Origin: Acanthosepion pharaonis
Taxonomy: Eukaryota; Mollusca; Cephalopoda; Sepiida; Sepiidae
Reading direction: 5' to 3'
Length of the DNA stretch: 64,000 nucleotides
Assembly (NCBI GenBank): GCA_903632075.3
Contig: CAHIKZ030005580.1
Coordinates: 700,001 to 764,000, forward strand
This document shows, piece by piece, positions 10,106 through 21,375 of this stretch (its first letter is position 1; each line of letters starts with the position of its first letter). A program made the position numbers and the translations under genes. The notes below the pieces were generated by a model that made no database searches, was not told the DNA's origin, and worked only from the letters and a program-made list of their open reading frames with translations.

Positions 10106-10576
10106 TTACCACAAAAAAAAAAAAAAATCGGAGCTCACAAAAAACTGAATTATCTTGTCGTTCAAAATGTTCACAGAAAGAGAGTTTAAAGAATCTTGTA
10201 AAGCTGAAATATGTTGATAAACTTTTAGCTTCAAAGAAGTTGGAGAAGTGAATGTTCCGTTTGTTTTCGTTACTCGTAGTTGAATGTATTGTTCGTACTT
10301 AAGTTTAAGTTTAAATAGCGTGATTGAATAGATTTTAATAAGTTGCAGAAGTTGGTGAGTGAGTTGTTTGGGTGATATTTTAGCGTGAATTACAGCGAAG
10401 TTATTTCGTGTTAAAGAACTTGAGATTCTAACTTTGTACTTCGCTGCAGTAATAATACAAGCGTCGTGAATTCGTTTAGCAAATGCTAGTCGTCGTAAAT
10501 TCTCACTGACAGGGTTCGCTCGTACCTTCAATTTATATGTTTTTTTTTTAATCACGTAATTGGATCCTGAGAGCAT
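10106..10576 (-). CDS. Open frame of 156 codons, unknown
   Basis: An ATG frame that is long for such AT-rich DNA. The product is Lys- and Leu-rich and almost Cys-free, with no signal peptide, membrane segment or recognisable motif. The upstream frame is closed by a TGA a few codons before the ATG, so it is a single uninterrupted stop-to-stop frame. The last residues are encoded by a poly-T run, which argues against conservation. It could be a chance ORF, a retroelement remnant or a diverged exon. No splice sites or neighbours support a gene. Confidence 0.2.
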   Translation of the reverse strand: MLSGSNYVIKKKTYKLKVRANPVSENLRRLAFAKRIHDACIITAAKYKVRISSSLTRNNFAVIHAKISPKQLTHQLLQLIKIYSITLFKLKLKYEQYIQLRVTKTNGTFTSPTSLKLKVYQHISALQDSLNSLSVNILNDKIIQFFVSSDFFFFLW

Positions 10577-10879
10577 TGTTTTTTCGTCAGGTCAAAAACT
10601 AGGTTGATGTTATTTGGACGTAGTGGTTAGCAGATAAATTGTTTTTTTTAATATCTGTTAACCACTCAGAAAGCGCCATACAAAACTCAGTCTGGAGCCT
10701 GATATATTTGTGTTGCTTATTGAGAACAATGTACGTGAAGATATACGATATAATTTTAATATTTATCGTCCAATGAGAAGTTAAGTTTTTCAGAAGCATG
10801 TATGAAGATGTGATCCGCTTTTTGCACGAAAATCGACATTGATGAAAAAGTGGTAGCGGACAGCTAAAAATCAAATTGT

Positions 10880-12365
10880 ATTCTAAAATATAACTTCAAG
10901 AATACTATAACATAAAACACATATCACCGACTCAGGTACTTATTTCCACACAGACATTATCTTCATAAAAACTTAATATCATCTATCATGTGTTTAATTG
11001 TCAAAGCAGAATAAGCTCTCAATAAAATTAAATTTCGGTATTAAATGACCCATACATGACTTGGTATGTTGTTAAACAAACAAATCAAATAAAATAACAA
11101 TTTTCAATGGTGGCCAGTTTTTTTGGGGGGAGGGGGAGTGGGTTGTGGGGATTTATACTTGTCAAGCCAATGTCATTTGCATTAAACATTGTAATATGGA
11201 ACACATTTTTCATCACATGTTATATATTTCAAGAACGATTAGTTAAGATGATAACGTTCGTAATGACAATTTATTCTCCCAGGCGGAAAATACTTTTGAC
11301 TCAGCCTAATAGATATTTGAAAGATGATATCAGTATTTTAAATGAATCTATTGTAAAATTTTATAAAAATCGTCATAGAAATTATCTTACGGTAAATTGT
11401 AAACCCGATTGCAGTTTCGATATTTCTTTTATCCATTTTTAACCTTCATTAAATACACAAAAATGCGAATTACAAATTGCAGATGCCAAAATCGAACGAT
11501 TACAACAATATAAATAGTCTAGGAAATTCTTTAACAGAGGACGGAAAGTTGAATCCATAAAATTCTTCAAAATATTTAGATTTCGGCATTAAATAACTCA
11601 GAGATGTTGATATAGCGCGAAACGATATCGACCAACCATAAATGAACTTCCATAACATTAATCTTTATAATATTCTACTATTTCTTAAGGAAATCAATCT
11701 GTTACCGAAAATATAACTTCAAAAGAACTACAACATAAAACACACATATAATAGACCTTAGTAATTATGTCCGCACAAACATGTATCTGCACAAAATCTG
11801 AGTATCATCTACCATGTATTTAATGGTGAAAGCAGAATAACATATATTTTTATTACTTAAACGCTTCTAATAAAATTAAATTTCGGCATTAAATGACCCA
11901 TAAAAGAGTTTATGTGCCGCTAAACAAAGAAATCGAATCACATCTATTGAAGATGTGATTTGATTCATTTGTTTAGTTGCAGATCAACTCCTTTATGCGT
12001 CTTGTGGGGTCGGTTGTGGCGAATTATCCTTGTCAGTCCACTGCCATTTGCATTGAACATTGCAATATGGAACCCATTTTTCATCACATGTTATATGTTT
12101 CAAGAACGATTATTTAGCATGATAACGTTCGTCATGATAATTGATTCCCACACGCGGAAAATACTTTTGACTTAGCCTAATTGATATTTGAAAGCTGATA
12201 TAATTATTGGAAATGTGTCTATTGTAAAATTTTACTTAAAAAATCGTCATGGAAATTATCTTACGGTAAGTTGTAAACCCGATTGAAGTTTCGATATTTC
12301 TTTATCGTTTTTTTAACCTTCACTAAATACTCAAATATGTGAATTACAAAGCAGAGATGTAAAAA
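10880..12365. repeat. Direct duplication, two diverged units about 0.85 kb apart
   Basis: Unit 1 (about 10880-11480) and unit 2 (about 11710-12365) share, in order, AAATATAACTTCAA, CATAAAACACA, AATTAAATTTCGGYATTAAA, CATTTTTCATCACATGTTAT, GGAAAATACTTTTGACT and AAATTATCTTACGGTAA. Identity by eye is around 80-85 percent with small indels. The short ORFs 11107-11442 and 11960-12175 are the same region in both units (FALNI-IWN-FFITCY); the second is cut shorter, so conserved coding is unlikely. Confidence 0.7.
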
Positions 12366-12389
12366 AAACAAAAAAACTACATCTAAGTT

Positions 12390-12595
12390 TTATTCTGTTA
12401 TCCATTGGCCGTTATTTGCGATATCTTGTGGCCATTTAACGAGCAGCTCTTCAAATCCACCTGAGCAAAATTCCGCCGGTTTTGATGTGAAAACGCTTCC
12501 GACCAAAACTCGAATGATGTTTTCATTAGAGAAAATGTCCCTTATCAAAGCGATTTGCAGATATCGAAAAGAATTATAAGCGCTTGATGCTAGGT
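12390..12595 (-). pseudogene. Mariner transposase, C-terminal remnant
   Basis: The minus strand reads FFRYLQIALIRD, FSNENIIRVLVGSVF, TSKPAEFCSGGFEELLVKWP and NNGQW before a stop. This is the usual mariner C-terminus (FRSLQ...F...E...SKP-EF...GI..LP.RW...NNG). The other half lies at 13370-13620 on the same strand, with a GC-rich tandem repeat between them. Confidence 0.65.
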
Positions 12596-12649
12596 GTTAC
12601 GGGACCTACCTTTATGGACTAAATGGACTCGTCCGATTACTATATATCC

Positions 12650-13288
12650 CGTTCGGGGAGGTTGACTGGCCCTGAACCTGCTTATGCGGTTTCAAAGAGG
12701 GAGCATTTTTGGCTGAGCTTACGGGCTCGGAGATCCCACGTTAAACCGGCCTTGTGCCACATGTAAACCCTCGTGGGGCGGTAACAAAATATCGCTGCAT
12801 ACAGTTAACCTGTTGCCGCTAAACAGTCGAACTCTCTGCCTTCGGGCGGAGAAGAACCCGGATGAGGCTCCGCCGAAGGGCAGAGTCTCGTTCGGGGAGG
12901 TTGACTGGCCCTGAACCCGTTTATGCGGGTTCAAAGAGGGATTATTTTTGGCTGAGCTTACGGGCTCGGAGATCCCACGTTAAACCGGCCTTGTGCCACA
13001 TGTAAACCCTCGTGGGGCGGTAACAAAATATCGCTGTCTACAGTTGACCTGTTCCAGCTAAACAGTCGAACTCCCTGATTTCTGGCGGAGAGGAACCTGG
13101 ATGAAGCTCCGCCGAAGGGCAGAGTCTCGCTCATGGAGGTTGACTCCCCCTGAACCCGTTTATACGGGTCCAAAGAGGGATTATTTTTGGCCTAGCCTAC
13201 GGGCTCGGAGATGCCACGTTAAACCGGCCTTGTGCCACATGTAACCCTCGTGGGGAGGGTAACTAAATATCGCTGTCTACATTTGACG
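12650..13288. repeat. GC-rich 239-bp tandem repeat, about 2.7 copies
   Basis: The segment GTTCGGGGAGGTTGACTGG recurs at 12651 and 12890, and in variant form at 13129, a constant period of 239 bp. Each unit has a hairpin (CTCTGCCTTCGGGCGGAG with its near-perfect complement about 16 bp later) and a short palindrome TGAACCCG...CGGGTTCA. The period is not a multiple of three, so the ORFs in successive units (12719-12934 and 12958-13173 minus) are echoes, not a protein. A diverged single unit is at 38985-39205 minus. Confidence 0.85.
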
Positions 13289-13369
13289 AGGTGACTACTG
13301 TACTTTGCCGTCAGTCGGACGTGCAACACTTTTGTATTCGTTCTTTTTGTTAATAATATGTCTTCACTA

Positions 13370-13620
13370 AATTGCTGGGTTCGAGTTTTCTGTCGGACCT
13401 ATTCTGGGTCCACAACACCATGTCAGGTGAATGTGACAGCTGGGGGTAGGGCAAATCAACATTGTTCGAAATCTTTTTCCATTGTTATTCTTGCGGTATG
13501 CGGCCTTGCTTTGTCATAGGGAAAAACAGCAGTTCCCTATTGACGAGCGCAGGTCACTTTTCGACCAAATCCCAATGCGCACGTTGCAGCTACTGGACGT
13601 ATAAATGTACATTTACCGTT
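13370..13620 (-). pseudogene. Mariner transposase, catalytic-core remnant
   Basis: The minus strand reads YDKARPHTARITMEKDFEQC then a stop, and in a shifted frame PYPQLSHSPDMV. These fit the second catalytic Asp block (xDNARPHxA) and the SPDLAP block of mariner transposases. Together with 12390-12595 this is one decayed copy. The break falls right after SPD, just before the expected third catalytic residue. Confidence 0.65.
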
Positions 13621-13699
13621 TCATAACGTTTTAACAGAGGACGAAATGTCTGACACTGACATTCGAAGACACTTTGTGATAGTAAAATGTGCAAACCGA

Positions 13700-14130
13700 A
13701 AGCTAAGCAAAGTATTAAGAAACAGGAAGATTTCTTTAGGAACAAAGAAAAGAGGACTGAACTGATACATAACAAGAGTCCTATATGTCAGTGAATGCTG
13801 GACAATCTCTCCATAGATAGAGAAAAGACTAGAAGTAACAGAAATGTAGTTCTACAGAAAGATGCTGAGAATACCATGTACCGAACATGTGAACAACGAC
13901 GAAATTTTAGGGAACATAGAAATAAAAAAGTCACTTATACTTAACATCATAAAAAGTTGAAATTCCTAGGGTATATGATGAGGAAAGAAAGCTTGGAAAA
14001 TTTGATGGTCACAGGATAGTTTGACGACACGAGGACAGATGTAAACATCACATAGCCTACATAGCGAGCTTGAGTAAATGGTTGGCAAAGAGAGTTTAGA
14101 AGAGGTAGCAAAAAAAACCCCCCAAAAAAC
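13700..14130 (+). pseudogene. RTE-type LINE, C-terminal remnant
   Basis: Plus-strand pieces read SECWTISP, IEKRLEVTEM, FYRKMLRIPCTEHVNNDEIL and IKKSL, with several stops. This is the post-RT block of the same family as 2360-2735. A separate small piece, RKLWRAMIDNVLQG, lies at 14490-14540 plus. Confidence 0.65.
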
Positions 14131-14154
14131 AACAACAAAAAAAAAAACATCACC

Positions 14155-14395
14155 CTGAGTAGGACGATAAACTACATCCAGCAGCAAGCATCTGATCAGG
14201 AGGATTTGTGGTGCGTGGAACCACTTCTTAATTGCTGGTGTTCCCAGGTTCACCCTGACCCGCGGTGGTAGCACTTGTCGAGGTCCCAGCTATGGGAAAA
14301 TAGTTAACCTTCCAAAAGGGGTCAAAACACTATAAAAATATAAAATTCTATTTTAATACCAGCGATATATTTTTGGAAAAAAGATATTATTACCA
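14155..14395 (-). repeat. Dispersed repeat R1, minus copy
   Basis: The reverse complement gives TAGTTTATCGTCCTACTCAG, the GGTCAGGGTGAACCTGGGAA block, CCCATAGCTGGGACC and an AATACCAGCGATATATTTTT tail. Confidence 0.7.
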
Positions 14396-14799
14396 GAATA
14401 CAAATCTTGTCGGCATTAAATCACACATTGAAGTAAAACAAAAAAAAAACAAAAAAAAAACAAACAAAAACAAAATAGTTACAAAGGGCAGGAAATTGTG
14501 GAGAGCCATGATTGACAACGTCCTTCAGGGACCGGAACTTCTTAAATACCATGTATGGTTAGCATTTAGGATGGTAGATGGTTGTTATTATTATTAGTTG
14601 CCGAAAAGAAAAATTATTTATGACTCAACATGATGTGAAATCAAATATGTATCAGTCCTACAATCTTTTTTACACATTTGTCATTGAATAATTAAATCTT
14701 ATTTGAATTTTAACCGTTCAAAATGTATGAGGTTTTTACATAAAATCGTACGTTCCTTTTTTCGCTCAAATTTTTCAAAAATTTATTGCTGCTGATAAT

Positions 14800-15000
14800 T
14801 TTTACGAAGTGTTAATGGTATAAAAACTTATTTTTACACTTTTATAGTGTTTTGATTTTAGTTTTGAGATTAATTATTTACTCATAGCTGTGACCCTAAC
14901 AGGTGCTAAAACCACGGGCCAGAGTGGACCTGGGAACACCAGCAATGAAATACCCAGGATACGGATGTAGTTTATCGTCATACACAGGACGGGTTTATAA
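14800..15000 (+). repeat. Dispersed repeat R1, plus copy
   Basis: Contains TTTTTACACTTTTATAGTGT, CTCATAGCTGTGACCCTAAC, AGAGTGGACCTGGGAACACC and ATGTAGTTTATCGTCATAC. The block before the last segment is shortened relative to other copies. Confidence 0.7.
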
Positions 15001-16384
15001 TTGGTTTTATGAAACCAGACTCTTTAACTAAGCCAGAAACTTAATTTTGATTTCTTTAAGCTCATTTCAGCCAGAAATTTTATGCAGACTAGCGAAAACA
15101 ATACTAAGCAATAAACTCCTCAATTGGCTGATGCAACTTTTGTCAGTGAAACCTAATGTGATATTTCAGTTAGTAAAGGGCTATATTTCCTTGACAGAAA
15201 GTAACTATCAGACTATTTCTAATTGGTTTGTGAGATCAGATTTTTAACGAAGCCAGAGACTTAATTTTAACTTCAGGCAAATATAAACCAGACATTTTAT
15301 GCAGAAATATAAGACTAGCGAAAACGAGAGCATTTAATAAACCCGTAAATTGGCTGATGCAACTCAGTGTAACACAATATTATATTACATTTAATAACAG
15401 CCAGGGCGTGAACAGATTGCGGCTGTTTATCTTACCTATCATTTATAAACAGTGACACTTTGCGATCTTCATAAGTCCATTTGGACAATTGTAGTCATAT
15501 CAAGACGATATTAGAAATCACGCCGAGAACAATAAGTTGAACAATGCAGGGATAGTTTGTTCGCTTCTCATGAATATCGGAGTGTCAGTGTGTAACGAGT
15601 GGATGCACAGCTGTACGGTGTCAGATACATTCACGCCAATAATTGTAAACACAACATGAAAAGCGTTGCTTGACAAGACTCGAAGCTTGAAGCGGGTCGC
15701 TATCATAAACCGAATTACACGCCTGTCGAGTTAATATAACTGGCGCGACATATCTCATTCCATCGTACACGTTTTAGTAAGGGAACCGTATGATTTCTAA
15801 CGCGCTGAAAGTAAGCCCCCTCGTTCGAATCCACCGGTGGTTTAAATTGATAGACTTTTGTGAAAGGGTTGCCTATGAATGGGAGCAGATGATTGGCTGA
15901 ATAGAACCTCATAAACATGCCAAAAATCTTCGTTTTCGCTGTGCGTCGTAAATATTCGAAAATTTTGGCTAGATTCGTTCAAATAAGGATGGGAGACGAT
16001 GCTGTCTTTGACTGAAACCTATTGGGAGATGAAGACAACGTTTATGAATGGGCGAAAAATTCTTATCCTCCTTTTAGGTAGATTATTAATGGACGGGAAA
16101 ACGTAAGACATATTTCGTCTATCGTAAATGTATTCGTTATGCAAGCAGTGACTTTCAAATTTATTCCTTTACGGTCTCTGAAGGTAGACTTTTGTATTCA
16201 GCGAATTCTTTTAATTCTTTTTGCAACCTAACCACCAACGGTATTTAATGTTTGACTTTTTCGCTACATTACTATTTGATGTTTTTTCCTTTGCTATATT
16301 GAAGTTGAAGTATATAAACCACTTTACGATCAGGAGCAGGAATACAAGTCCCGTAACAACTGAGGTTCGTAGGGGAAAGACGTG
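15001..16384. other. Unassigned interval with a small direct repeat
   Basis: AACYAAGCCAGARACTTAAT with AATTGGCTGATGCAACT downstream occurs twice (15028-15140 and 15245-15370), an old tandem duplication of about 220 bp. From 15480 to 16380 the sequence is less AT-rich and non-repetitive, but I see no domain, splice-supported exon or RNA. Confidence 0.35.
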
Positions 16385-16612
16385 TACTGCACGTGTCCTG
16401 TGGTTTGAATTTAGAGTTTTCCTTCTCCTAGACTTGATGGTAACTAAGGTTATAGGACTTAGTCTGCTTTGTTATTTATCCAAACCCTGGAGGGAGAAGA
16501 GTCTGATCCATACCTTTCCCAAGGTTATTTACACATAGATGAACCTAACAAACTCGACTGGAATTTGAACACTGCTCAGCGATTTCCTATTCTGAGCCAC
16601 TATCCTTTACAG
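16385..16612 (-). mobile_element. SINE family S1, minus copy
   Basis: CATACCTTTCCCAAGG, a GAATTTGAACACTGCTCAGC segment and GAGCCACTATCC match the reverse of the S1 head and body. The GATGGTAACTAAGGTTATAG stretch matches S1 GCCATCCAAGGCTATAG. Confidence 0.6.
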
Positions 16613-16739
16613 CATTTATATTACGACAACACATTATTTTTGTAACTGTTTGAAGAAAAGGAAGAATGGGTCATATTCAGCTTGTGACTTAATTATGGTG
16701 CTATCCCAAGCGTAGATTAGATGCGGTATATGATCGAAA

Positions 16740-17260
16740 GTACGGAGCATCCAGTGAGGATCGAACTCACAACTCATAATTGTTCTAGCGAGACAAGATA
16801 GCTAACCATTACACCACATCGGGATGCTCAAGGATTTTCTACGCGAAGTTTAAATGTGGTACAAGGCCGAATGGGTGCAGCACCCAGTGAGGGTCGAGCT
16901 CACTATTCAGTCATAATTGAGACGAGCTTGCTGACCCTTACATCATGTCGAAGTTCTTCAATTTTTTTCTAAGCGTAGTATAGATGGGGAAAGACATGTA
17001 CTGCATGTGTCCAGTCTGGTTTGAAAGGCTGAAAGTATGGAGCACCTACTGAAAATCGAACTCACTACACAGTCGTAATTCTTTTAGTGAGACAAACTTG
17101 CTAACCATTGCACCAAATCGAAGTGCCCAAAAGGAATTTCTAAGCGTAGATTAGATATGGCACAAGGACAAAAGTGTGGAGAATCGAACTCAGTACTCAG
17201 TCGTAATTAATCTAGCGAGACAGGCTCGTTTATCCTCGCGCCATATTGCCCATGAGTTCT
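16740..17260 (-). repeat. Array of four tRNA-like (S2) units, period about 150 bp
   Basis: Units lie at about 16750-16826, 16880-16955, 17040-17130 and 17180-17255. On the minus strand the first has an A-box-like GTGGTGTAATGGTTAGC, a T-arm GTGAG TTCGATC CTCAC with perfect 5-bp stem, and complementary ends GAGCATCC/GGATGCTC. The presumed anticodon loop lacks T33 and its stem has a mismatch. Between units runs a shared tail including TAAGCGTAGATTAGAT. A further unit is at 41015-41115 plus. I call these tRNA-derived repeat units, not functional tRNA genes. Confidence 0.65.
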
Positions 17261-17739
17261 TTTATGAACGTTCAAATGTCAGTTCTTGCAAAGTCCTTAT
17301 CATTAAAAGTCAATGACTGAATATATTTTTTCGATGCTTGGAAGAACAAGAAAGCTGGTTAAATATGTTATAAATGTACTTTGTGGATATTTTCCATTGT
17401 GCTTTCAGTGCCGAAAGCTTACTTGTCGTATTCAAATGCGAGCGGAGACCGTAACGTTTGCTTCTGTACAAATACCTTTGTAAAGGTATCAATTCAACTC
17501 TTTTTCCCATAAGCTAGAGATTATTAGTAACGTAGAGATGTATATCTAGACTTGCTTTGCATCGAGTAGAGGGGAAGAAAAAACTTTGAAATACAAAGTC
17601 GATTAGGTGAGGGATTATCAAGTTCACCCCGTAAAAACCCACTTTCTAACTCCAGAAAAAATGCAGTGACATCCATATTCTAATGATACTTCTCAGAGTT
17701 GTGTTAACAACAGCAAAATACGAATGAATATAAAAGGAA

Positions 17740-18080
17740 AATTTATCTTATCGTTTCGTTGTCTGTGTGACTTTATTAAGGCAAATGTAAGGATTTTATT
17801 CTGTAACAAGTATTTATAAAAAAAAATTAAAAATATCCAAAATATCACTTACTCACTTTCATTTATTAGACATTGAATTGTATCACTTTCTGTCTCCCAT
17901 AGCTTGCCTGACGTTTTAGCTAACCTGATGAATATTAATTAGCGTTCCCAACTGAAAAATGCTGAAAAGTCAATAACATCCCCTTGTATATAAATACTTG
18001 TTACAAAATAAAATCCTTGCATTTAGCTTGATAAAATCCCTCAGAGGATGAAATATGTCGGCTCGGATAAGTTTTTCTAT
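17740..18080 (-). repeat. Dispersed repeat R2 with internal inverted repeat
   Basis: AATGTAAGGATTTTATTCTG TAACAAGTATTTATA (17790-17820) is repeated in reverse at 17985-18035. The reverse complement of the unit matches 20215-20460 over CTTATCCGA, CTTTATCAAG, GAATATTCAT and CAATGT(G/C)TAATAAATGA. It encodes nothing recognisable and may be a non-autonomous DNA element. Confidence 0.55.
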
Positions 18081-18200
18081 TGTCTTTATTCATATTGTCA
18101 TTTTACAGATATACCCTATCTGAAATTTTTACACAACAGCAACAACAATACAAAGAAATATATAGTGTTAACAACAAAAATACAAAGAAGACATTTGGAC

Positions 18201-18859
18201 TAATTATTTATATTGTTCGAACTGTTGTCCTCAAGGTTATTGTCATATTCACGACGTTTCGGCCGTTGTACCCTCCGGTTTTCGTCAAATGATAAGAATT
18301 TCGAAATTAGCCGTTATTCCGTTCACCCGAGTAGATTATTCTAGCTCCACGTGAGATGCCTCTTCTGGATGTCTCAGTTATCTCCCTTTAACTCAACTCT
18401 TCAAGTTTCTTTTGTTCACAACTACAGTAGCCAAGTATTGAACAGGCAACTCTCTAGGTCAAGTCACTGGATCTAACCAATGCTTTTATCCACTATTCAA
18501 GGCCATGTGTCCTTGTAAAGATATTTGGGGGCATATATATCCATTTTTATATAATATATATTGCAATTTTTTGGTTATTATTGCTTTTCTCTAGAATTCC
18601 GTATTACTAGTTTCTATATTGTATTCGTCTATGCTTGGCCGGTTTAGGAGATTTTTGTGGGTTAGCATATACACTGATTCCTTAATTTTTCGTATTTTCC
18701 AGTTTTTTTCAGTTCAGTTCGAAATTCCAATCACCTGAAAAACGTCAGAGCGTACAACGACCGAAACGTCGTTAATATGACAATAAAGATGAGGATAACA
18801 GTTCGAACAATGTAAATGAGGTAAATAATTACAATACCCCATCTCAGAAATATAGATAT
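18201..18859 (-). mobile_element. Penelope-like element, 5'-truncated with inverted terminal copy
   Basis: The left end (minus) carries the 3' terminal block with GGCCGAAACGTCGTGAATAT. The right end (plus) carries a second copy, GACCGAAACGTCGTTAATAT, so the element has inverted ends. Minus-strand traces of the GIY-YIG C-terminus are seen at 18630-18710 (similar to the WKIRKxKES segment of the copy at 36284-36610). GACATTTGGAC flanks both sides (18190-18200 and 18860-18870), an exact 11-bp target-site duplication. About 270 bp around 18363-18633 do not match the other copy and look like a later insertion. Confidence 0.7.
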
Positions 18860-18936
18860 GACATTTGGACGTTTAAATAATGTTGGATATTTTAATGTCT
18901 CTTTCCAAAGTTATAGTGTTAACAACAACAACAATA

Positions 18937-19042
<106 letters not shown>

Positions 19043-19330
19043 ATCCGAAAAATATGCATTTATGTTCATAAGTCTTATCAAAGTTACCGTGTTAATAACA
19101 GCACACTGAAAGAAGATATATTAATATCCAAATAATTTTGTATATGTTAATGACCCCTCAAGGCCATTGTGTTGATACACAAAGTAGGAGATTTGAGCGC
19201 CCGGACAGTGCTGCAAATGTTAATGACTAGTCTCAAATTTATAGTTATTAACAGCAAGCTGACAAAAAAAATGATTTCAGCACCCCGTCAATTTCGGAGA
19301 TGTCAGGCACTTTTGTCAATGTTATTTTTA

Positions 19331-20214
19331 TGATTCTTCTCAAAATAATAGGCAACTCAATAATTTTTTTGTCTGTTTTGTTCTTCTTTTTTCAGTTTGC
19401 ACTGATTCAAGGAATATTTAAATAGGAATAAGAAGTGGGAAATACTTGGAATTTAAGAAATAAAAAGAGACAGAAAACAGGTAAATAAGATGTTGTTAAA
19501 AATTCACAGGAAATGGTAGACAAAATTAAACATTGAAAACGAGGCAACACAAAAAGGCAGACGAGAATAAAATAATTTTTCCCTCGTAACTCAACATTAG
19601 ATTAATTGATTAATTCATTTTTTACATCTTATCGACCCTTTATCTGTTATTTAAAGCCAGAAAATATTTTTAGGTTGTAAGATTTGTGGGGTGGGGTTAG
19701 GGAAGATAATAATGATTTAGAGAGACAAGTCTTAATAATTAACCCACTGCTGGAGGAATATAGGTGGTTTCATACCTATTCAGAATTTAATAAACAAACA
19801 AGAAAGTATAATGTGGATATAAATTTGGTGATCAATTCTATATTAAAATCAATATGTAAACTGTTCCCTCACTTTGTTTATACGGTAGTTCTTATGCATT
19901 TATATTCCAGAGAATTTTATCATTAAACGTTATTTTGGGAGGATAGTCGTATTTGATTAGAACTAAACTCACACGCATACACAAAAAAAGTAATATTTAA
20001 AAAAAAAAAAAAAATAAAGCAAAGAAATTAAGGATAACTTATTTTAAGTTGGGTGTATGAACTTTTCAAACTATACAGTGAAGTTATTCTAAGAGTATTA
20101 TAAATCCTACCAGGTGTCATTACTGGCGACTACAGTCTTAACAACATTAGATATGTAAAAATTTCAGATAGATTATATATGTAAGGACAAAATGAATAAA
20201 GAAAAAACAAAACT
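19331..20214. other. Unassigned AT-rich interval
   Basis: At 19590-19680 the text TTATCGACCCTTTATCTGTT ATTTAAAGCCAGAAAAT resembles the 5' part of R1. The open frame 19684-19926 (80 codons) has no recognisable motif. Confidence 0.35.
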
Positions 20215-20460
20215 AATCTTATCCGATGCTTTTCTTCCTCTGATGGACTTTATCAAGACAAATGCGAGGACTGTATTTTGGAAGAAGTATTTATACACAA
20301 AAGCAGAAATATTATTGTATTTTCAAAGTTTTTTTTTGTATATAAGTGCTCATGAATATTCATTAGGTTAGAGAAAAAGTCAAGCAAACTAATGGACGCG
20401 AGGTGATACAGTTCAATGTGTAATAAATGAAAGTGAATAGGAGACTTTTCTCTCATATAT
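20215..20460 (+). repeat. Dispersed repeat R2, plus copy
   Basis: Aligns with the reverse complement of 17740-18080. It lacks the second arm of that copy's inverted repeat. 20461-20990 after it holds nothing I can assign. Confidence 0.55.
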
Positions 20461-20994
20461 GTGTATATATGTAAATTAGTACTTAACTTATTTTGAATAG
20501 GGATTGATTTATGTGTTATATCCTTTTGTTATATACCGTTCCTATGAACACTAATGGGTATGTCCCAATCTACATAAATACATTGGACACTGTTGTAAGT
20601 GGGGGTTATATGCTGTCTAAGTAGTTCACCACTAACTGTGGTTTACCTACTTGTTTTATTTTTTTTTCTATTTTTGTGGTCAGGTATCTTGGCTTGGGAA
20701 TGGAGTAATTCTTTCAGGAAAGGCGATATTAGAAAGAATGCGGAGAGAAGATTTATATAGAACAACAGATTTCTAAGCCGTAGAAGCATAAACGGAAAGC
20801 CAGTCAAATACCTTTCGCCATAATGTATGGTAATTCAGAGATAATAAAGAAAAGGACACCTGTGAGGAGCCATGATCGCCTACAATCTGAAGTGATACAC
20901 CATTTTTTAAAAAATGTGTAAAATTTGAAAGGATCATATATGTTATTCTTTTGATGTAAGACGAATGGATATAAAAAGATAAATAAATAGATAG

Positions 20995-21010
20995 ATATGA
21001 TCCGACTAAC

Positions 21011-21043
<33 letters not shown>

Positions 21044-21071
21044 TAAGCACACTAATACATATGAGCAGACT

Positions 21072-21130
<59 letters not shown>

Positions 21131-21132
21131 TT
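20995..21132. repeat. (GATA)n microsatellites
   Basis: Two GATA tracts at about 21010-21041 and 21073-21130, separated by a short unique segment. Confidence 0.95.
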
Positions 21133-21139
21133 GTTTAGA

Positions 21140-21375
21140 ATTTAACTTGTAGAAAAAGCGGGAAGCAGAAAGAAAAAATATCGTTCAGTAAAGTTATAGT
21201 TAAAAAAACAAATTGAGAGAGGGGGGGAGAAAGAGGGGAAAAGAGTAAGTAAGAGAAAGATAAGAAGAAAATGACAGAAAGAGATAGAAACAAAGGTAGA
21301 GAGAGAAGGGGAGAAAGAGTGCGTGTGTGAGTGTGAGAGAGAGATAAAGAGGAAATCAGGCACAAAACTCTCATC
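21140..21375. repeat. GA-rich low-complexity tract
   Basis: Purine-biased DNA rich in GAGA and GAAA. Ser/Leu/Phe-rich ORFs on the opposite strand are composition artefacts. 21380-22040 beyond it shows no recognisable feature. Confidence 0.8.

Noticed and set aside
12719..13173. Two similar 71-codon ORFs as a possible gene duplication.
   Set aside because: They are successive 239-bp tandem units; the period is not a multiple of three and the hairpins explain the conservation.
16750..16826. Possible functional tRNA gene.
   Set aside because: No T33, a mismatch in the anticodon stem and extra bases between the T-arm and acceptor; part of a diverged tandem array.
20804..21132. CRISPR-like array in the GATA region.
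   Set aside because: Pure tetranucleotide microsatellite without spacers, in a eukaryotic context.
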